From Sphingobium wenxiniae (GTDB lineage: Bacteria > Pseudomonadota > Alphaproteobacteria > Sphingomonadales > Sphingomonadaceae): DNA of 64,000 bases. The first letter of the stretch is position 1; each line of letters opens with the position of its first letter. Made by a program: the position numbers and the translations under genes. The DNA lies in assembly GCF_007830065.1 (NCBI RefSeq), contig NZ_VLKK01000003.1, positions 312,654 to 376,653 on the forward strand, given 5' to 3'. The notes beneath the pieces are model-generated. The model saw nothing but the letters and a program-made list of their open reading frames with translations. It was not told where the DNA came from and did no database searches. Below, in pieces: positions 57,838 through 64,000 of the stretch.

Positions 57838-58305
57838 ATGACGATCGCACGCTGGCTTTGCGCGCTGGCGACCCTGACGGCGCCGTCGGTTGCAATCGCG
57901 CAACAGGCCATGCGGCTCGACACCCGGATGTTCGTGGAGCGGGTCACGACCGATATCAACGGACGCGAGCGCCGCGTTCTTTCCAACGCCGACCGCATAG
58001 CGCCGGGCGATCAGCTTGTGTTCGTGGTCCATTGGCGCAATGAAGGAAGCAACCCGGCAAAAGGTTTCGCGATCACCAAAGCGGTGCCGCGCGGCGCACG
58101 GGTCGACGCCAGCGACCCCGGGATGGACGTGTCGGTCGATGGCGGCGCGCATTGGGGACGGCTGGACCAGTTCTGGCTGCCGACGCCTTTGGGCGGCGTG
58201 CGCCGCGCCGGACCGGAAGATGTGACGCATGTGCGCTGGACGCTGCCCCGTAGCGCCCTGCCCGGCGAAAGCGGCCGGCTGAGCTACCGCGCCGTCGCGC
58301 GATAG
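57838..58305 (+). CDS. Exported protein, DUF11-like single domain
   Basis: A 155-residue protein with a signal peptide (MTIARWLCALATLTAPSVAIAQQ). The mature part reads as one immunoglobulin-like beta domain (VVHWRNEGSNPAKGFAITKAVPRGA), the pattern of DUF11/conserved-repeat domains of surface proteins, here as a single unit. Likely periplasmic or surface-exposed; role unknown. Confidence 0.75.
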   Translation: MTIARWLCALATLTAPSVAIAQQAMRLDTRMFVERVTTDINGRERRVLSNADRIAPGDQLVFVVHWRNEGSNPAKGFAITKAVPRGARVDASDPGMDVSVDGGAHWGRLDQFWLPTPLGGVRRAGPEDVTHVRWTLPRSALPGESGRLSYRAVAR

Positions 58306-58320
58306 CCCTTCCCTTTACCC

Positions 58321-59613
58321 TCAGTCCACGAACAGCAGCGCGGGCGTTTCCAGACGCTTCTTGAGCGCCTGGACGAAGCTCGCCGCGTCCCACCCGTCGA
58401 CGACGCGGTGGTCGCAGCTTACCGACATGTTCATGAGCTTGGCCGCCACGACCTCCCTGCCCCGGAAGACGGGCCGCTCGATCACGCGGTTGGGACCGAT
58501 GATCGCGACTTCGGGCCGGTTGATGACCGGCGTGGTGGCGATGCCGCCCAGCGTGCCCAGCGATGTGATGGTGAGCGTCGAGCCGGACAGCTCCTCCGAT
58601 TTCGCCTTGCCGGTGCGCGCGGCTTCGGCGAGGCGACGGATTTCCGAAGCGAGTTGCCAGATATTGCGGTCCTGCGCGTCGCGGATGACGGGGACCATCA
58701 GGCCCGCATCGGTCTGCGTCGCCATGCCCAGATGCACCGCGCCATAGCGAGTCACCACGCCCGCCTCGTCGTCATAGCGGGCGTTCAGCATCGGAAATTC
58801 CGGCAGCGTGCGGCAGATGCCCGCGATCAGCAGCGGCAATAGGGTGAGCTTGGGGCGGTCGCCCCGGCTTGCGTTCAACTGCTCGCGCAGGGCCTCCAGT
58901 TCGGTGACGTCGATTTCCTCGACATAGGTGAAATGCGGGATGTGGCGCTTCGACGCGGCCATGTTTTCCGCGATGCGGCGGCGCATCCCGATGACCTTGA
59001 CCGCCTCGTCCGGGCGCTTCGCCGGGCGGCCCGCCGGATGATAGCCTTGCCCCGCCCCGTAAAGCAGATAGGCGTCCAGATCGGCATGACGGATGCGATC
59101 GCCGCCATGCTTCACCTGCGCGAGGTCGATGCCCAGCTCCCTGGCGCGCGCGCGGACGGCGGGGGATGCGGGGATGGGTGCGGCATGTGCGGGAATCTCC
59201 TGCCGCGTTCCGGTGTCCAAGCTCCGTTCTTCCGCTTTCGGGACAGGCGGAGCAACCGGCTCGGGGCGAACGGGGGGTTCTGCCTCGATCATCGCCTCAC
59301 CGGGCGTTTCCGCAGCGATGGTTTCTTCCGAGGGCGGCGGCGCTTCGGCGGCGGGGACGACTTCGCCCTCTCCTTCCGTCTCGATCTCCACCAGAACGGA
59401 GCCAATGGCGACCTGATCGCCCGGCTCTCCCGCAAGGCGCACAACCGTTCCCGCGACGGGGCTTTCCATTTCCACGGTCGCCTTGTCGGTCATCATGTCG
59501 GCGATGGGCTGGTCTTCCTCCACCCGGTCGCCGACCTTGACGTGCCAGCCGACGATCTCCGCCTCGGAAATGCCTTCGCCGATGTCCGGCAGCTTGAATG
59601 TGAATAGCGCCAT
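58321..59613 (-). CDS. bkdB: Branched-chain 2-oxoacid dehydrogenase E2 (dihydrolipoamide acyltransferase)
   Basis: A 430-residue E2 core. Lipoyl domain at residues 1-78 with the lipoylated lysine in TDKATVEM; Pro/Ala/Glu linker; peripheral-subunit-binding domain near 145-180 (ASPAVRARARELGIDL); catalytic domain ending SCDHRVVDGWDAA with HxxxDG. Transfers acyl groups from E1 to CoA. Follows E1beta on the same strand after a 103-base gap that holds a palindromic repeat. Confidence 0.92.
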   Translation of the reverse strand: MALFTFKLPDIGEGISEAEIVGWHVKVGDRVEEDQPIADMMTDKATVEMESPVAGTVVRLAGEPGDQVAIGSVLVEIETEGEGEVVPAAEAPPPSEETIAAETPGEAMIEAEPPVRPEPVAPPVPKAEERSLDTGTRQEIPAHAAPIPASPAVRARARELGIDLAQVKHGGDRIRHADLDAYLLYGAGQGYHPAGRPAKRPDEAVKVIGMRRRIAENMAASKRHIPHFTYVEEIDVTELEALREQLNASRGDRPKLTLLPLLIAGICRTLPEFPMLNARYDDEAGVVTRYGAVHLGMATQTDAGLMVPVIRDAQDRNIWQLASEIRRLAEAARTGKAKSEELSGSTLTITSLGTLGGIATTPVINRPEVAIIGPNRVIERPVFRGREVVAAKLMNMSVSCDHRVVDGWDAASFVQALKKRLETPALLFVD

Positions 59614-59623
59614 TACACAACTC

Positions 59624-59701
59624 CGTTCGTGTCGAGCGAAGTCGAGACACGAGGCAAGGTGAACACGCTTCCATTTCTCGACTTCGCTCGAAACCAACGG
59701 A
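59624..59701. repeat. REP-like palindromic pair upstream of the E2 gene
   Basis: Two inverted copies of a near-palindrome: TCGAGCGAAGTCGAGA (59632-59647) and TCTCGACTTCGCTCGA (59676-59691). Flanking CCGTT/AACGG extends the arms to about 25 bases. Each copy is itself palindromic. This motif is familiar as a short interspersed repeat in sphingomonad genomes. Confidence 0.7.
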
Positions 59702-59716
59702 AGGGGTTGGACATGA

Positions 59717-62091
<2,375 letters not shown>

Positions 62092-62165
62092 TTACGGTAA
62101 TTATTATATTTCAACGCCGCACAAGGCAAGGGTGGCTTACCCGATAAAGTCGATCCTCGCCCCCC

Positions 62166-63113
62166 TCACACCGCCACCGGCGCGGCGATGTGCGATTGCG
62201 GCGCGTAATCCAGCACTTCGAAGTCTTCTATCCTGTAGTCGAAAATGCTCGAAGGCCGTCGATTGATCCGCAGCTTCGGCGCGCCCGACGGGATACGGCT
62301 CAACTGCTCCTCCACCAGTCCGGCGTGGTTGAGGTAGAGGTGCACGTCCCCGCCCTGCCAGACCACCTCGCCCGGCTCCAGATCGCATTGCTGGGCCAGC
62401 ATCCGGGTCATCATCGACAGGCCGAAGATATTGAAGGCAAAACCCAGGCCCAGATCGCAACTGCGCTGGAACAGCAGGCCGTTGAGGCGGCCGTCCGCCA
62501 CCTGGAACTGGTAGGTCATGTGGCAGGGCGGCAGCGCCATGCGCGGCAGTTCCGCGACATTCCAGCCGGTGAAGAGCAGGCGGCGCGAGCCAGGCGTCCG
62601 GCGAATCGCGTCGACCAGTTCGGCGATCTGGTTGCGCCCCTTCTCCGCGCGGCGATAGAGGCCGTCCCCGGCCGGCTCGTAAAGCGGCCAGTTCACCCAT
62701 TGCGCGCCATAGACGGGACCGAGATCGCCCCAGCGCGCGGCGAAATCGGCGTCCTCGACGATTCGCTGTTCGAAGGTGTCGCGGTCGATCACCTCGCCGC
62801 TGGCCTTGCGATAGGCGTCAAGCGGCCAGTCGGTCCAGATATGCACGCCTTGCCGCACCAGTTCGCGGATATTGGTGTCCCCCGTCAGGAACCAGAGCAT
62901 CTCCCGCGCGGCGACCTTCCAATAGACCCGCTTGGTGGTGAGCAAGGGCACATGATCCCCCGCCAGCGAAAAGCGCATCATCGCGCCCAATATGGATCGC
63001 GTACCGACGCCCGTGCGGTCGATCCGTTCGTCCCCCTGCGTCCAGATCCGGCGCATCAAATCCAGATATTGCCGCTCATAATGCGGAGCGGGCGAGGTGG
63101 CATGATCGATCAA
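62166..63113 (-). CDS. thyA: Thymidylate synthase
   Basis: Makes dTMP from dUMP using methylene-THF. A 315-residue form with RTGVGTRS near the N-terminus, the catalytic cysteine in LPPCHMTYQF, and RSCDLGLGFAFNI. The start chosen is TTG at 63113, with AGGAAGG nine bases upstream; the first ATG in frame would delete the conserved HYERQYLDL helix. No gene overlaps downstream; 107 bases separate it from E1alpha. Confidence 0.93.
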   Translation of the reverse strand: MIDHATSPAPHYERQYLDLMRRIWTQGDERIDRTGVGTRSILGAMMRFSLAGDHVPLLTTKRVYWKVAAREMLWFLTGDTNIRELVRQGVHIWTDWPLDAYRKASGEVIDRDTFEQRIVEDADFAARWGDLGPVYGAQWVNWPLYEPAGDGLYRRAEKGRNQIAELVDAIRRTPGSRRLLFTGWNVAELPRMALPPCHMTYQFQVADGRLNGLLFQRSCDLGLGFAFNIFGLSMMTRMLAQQCDLEPGEVVWQGGDVHLYLNHAGLVEEQLSRIPSGAPKLRINRRPSSIFDYRIEDFEVLDYAPQSHIAAPVAV

Positions 63114-63290
63114 CGCAGCGGCCTTCCTGACGGATCGGTGAATCTCATAATCCGCCTCTAACCCAGCGGACCGCATCCGCCAATCGAATCGCACCCATGA
63201 AGGAAAATGCGCCGAAATGGCGATAGTTGGCGAGCGGAGCGGACAAGATTGCCATGGCTCCCGCCCGGCCGCTCGCGGCACTGTGCAGGC

Positions 63291-63587
63291 ATGGAGGATA
63301 TCGAAATCGAAATCGTGATTCTGGACGAACATTGGCGTTCGCTGCACCGCCTGCGACCGGCGGAGGACTGGCGCGCCACCGTCCGGCAGCTGCTGCAATT
63401 CAAGAGCCGCTGGCTGGCGCTCCATCAGCGGCGCAGGAAGGACAGGATGGCCACCCCCCGCCCGTCCGACATCGCATTGACGCGCTCGCTCTACCGCCAT
63501 CTCCGCCCGCTCGACATCATATTGGCGGATCATGTGATCGACGCGCGGAACGACCGCTTCTCCTTTCGGGCGGCGGGGTTGTTGTAG
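63291..63587 (+). CDS. Small RadC-like (JAB) remnant protein
   Basis: A 98-residue protein whose second half (RPSDIALTRSLYRHLRPLDI, then LADHVIDARNDRFSFRAAGLL) matches the C-terminal end of RadC/JAB proteins. The metal-binding HxHPSG just before it is missing, replaced by a basic stretch (RRRKDRMATP). So it is either a decayed radC or a shortened non-catalytic relative. Upstream of tRNA-Pro. Confidence 0.6.
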   Translation: MEDIEIEIVILDEHWRSLHRLRPAEDWRATVRQLLQFKSRWLALHQRRRKDRMATPRPSDIALTRSLYRHLRPLDIILADHVIDARNDRFSFRAAGLL

Positions 63588-63613
63588 CCGGCAAAAAAAG
63601 CGTACCCAGCCGC

Positions 63614-63642
63614 TTGCCAGCCCGAAAAGCCGCCTCTATAGG
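63614..63642 (+). promoter_or_regulatory. Promoter of tRNA-Pro
   Basis: TTGCCA (63614-63619) and TATAGG (63637-63642) with a 17-base spacer, 44 bases before the mature tRNA. Confidence 0.55.
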
Positions 63643-63686
63643 CTGCGGCCTGCCCAGCGGGTTCGCACAGCGATCCCGCCGACGGT

Positions 63687-63763
63687 CGGGGAGTAGCTCA
63701 GCCTGGTAGAGCACTGTCTTCGGGAGGCAGGGGCCGGAGGTTCGAATCCTCTCTCCCCGACCA
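63687..63763 (+). tRNA. tRNA-Pro (anticodon CGG)
   Basis: A 77-base cloverleaf with acceptor CGGGGAG/CTCCCCG, anticodon loop TTCGGGA giving CGG, T loop TTCGAAT, discriminator A and encoded CCA. It lies 69 bases before the CRISPR array. Confidence 0.96.
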
Positions 63764-63832
63764 ATTATTCACTTTTCGAACTTTAGCTGTTTCAATCTTG
63801 TTGAAGCGAGTTGGAACCAGCCAGCAACGGTA

Positions 63833-64000
63833 CACCACGCTAATCCGTGATTTCTGAATGGCTATGCTGACGGGCTCCTCGTGTTCGGTGCAAGTGAAGT
63901 TGCAGTTGGACCGCGATTTCTGAATGGCTATGCTCATCCAAAATATCACAAAGCTTCAATTCGAGTTGCAGTTGGACCGCGATTTCTGAATGGCTATGCT
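63833..64000 (+). CRISPR. CRISPR array, first three repeats (continues past the window)
   Basis: Two identical 36-base repeats (63899-63934 and 63965-64000; begin GTTGCAGTTGGACC, end GAATGGCTATGCT) and a degenerate first copy (63833-63868) that keeps only its right-hand 21 bases. Spacers 63869-63898 and 63935-63964 are both 30 bases and unrelated. The 36/30 geometry and a repeat starting GTTG fit type II-C (Cas9) arrays of Proteobacteria; no cas gene or tracrRNA anti-repeat is visible in this window. Confidence 0.93.

Noticed and set aside
63764..63832. A tracrRNA anti-repeat next to the CRISPR array
   Set aside because: I looked for a stretch complementary to the 36-base repeat and saw none; only a short TTCAA/TTGAA dyad is present.
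63698..63949. An 83-codon minus-strand open frame
   Set aside because: It runs through tRNA-Pro and the CRISPR repeats; the repeated SIAIQKSR segments in its translation are only the array's repeats.

Overview
The window is high-GC alphaproteobacterial DNA, most likely from a sphingomonad (Sphingobium/Sphingomonas type). The signs are several TonB-dependent receptors, a circularly permuted two-piece tmRNA with tag ANDNEALALAA, a 6S RNA between zapA and a 5-formyltetrahydrofolate cyclo-ligase gene, and the nuoA-N / birA / coaX / rnj / DUF1467 order seen in alphaproteobacteria. Codon bias keeps antisense frames open for very long stretches, so most long open frames here are shadows.

Layout. 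1-1055: 5' part of zwf, cut by the window edge, then tRNA-Leu(CAA). 1507-9721: an accessory uptake/catabolism block: a two-winged-helix GntR-type regulator, a tannase/feruloyl-esterase-family enzyme, a TonB receptor and a Tat-exported amidase run leftward, with a nitrobindin-like protein divergent. 9779-14789: a second TonB receptor with a Thr-Pro-linker lipoprotein and a TPR protein; a good PHO box precedes the lipoprotein. 15120-15402: ssrA (minus strand), divergent from an NRDE (TANGO2-like) gene. 16332-23815: a glutamine amidotransferase, then a curious group: an Hpt-like protein without the phospho-histidine, an NTP-transferase/CDP-alcohol-phosphotransferase-like membrane protein with a damaged active site, a DUF2336-like protein, a histidine kinase-like protein without the H-box histidine, and, divergent, a large two-TM coiled-coil protein resembling the polarity factor TipN.

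23912-43343: a leftward run holding the complete complex I operon nuoABCDEFGHIJKLMN followed by birA, coaX, rnj and a DUF1467 gene. Three small exported-protein genes, visibly more AT-rich than their neighbours, sit inside it (nuoD-E, nuoF-G, nuoH-I) with start/stop overlaps of 1-4 bases. 43471-53601: suhB, efp, an M23 peptidase, an L,D-transpeptidase, thiE, a DUF72 gene and a central carbon block transcribed tkt-gap-pgk-fda. 53774-56308: a small coiled-coil gene, zapA, 6S RNA, 5-FTHF cyclo-ligase, DUF2842 and aqpZ. Then tRNA-Asp(GTC), an AI-2E-family permease, the three branched-chain 2-oxoacid dehydrogenase genes (E1alpha, E1beta, E2), thyA, a small RadC-like remnant and tRNA-Pro(CGG).

The right edge (63833-64000) is the beginning of a CRISPR array with 36-bp repeats and 30-bp spacers, of a kind that looks like type II-C (Cas9); the cas genes must lie beyond the window. 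The most unusual features are the family of histidine-less phosphorelay-like proteins next to a TipN-like factor, the three exported genes threaded into the nuo operon, and this CRISPR array. Functions below rest on reading motifs by eye; no database search was run.
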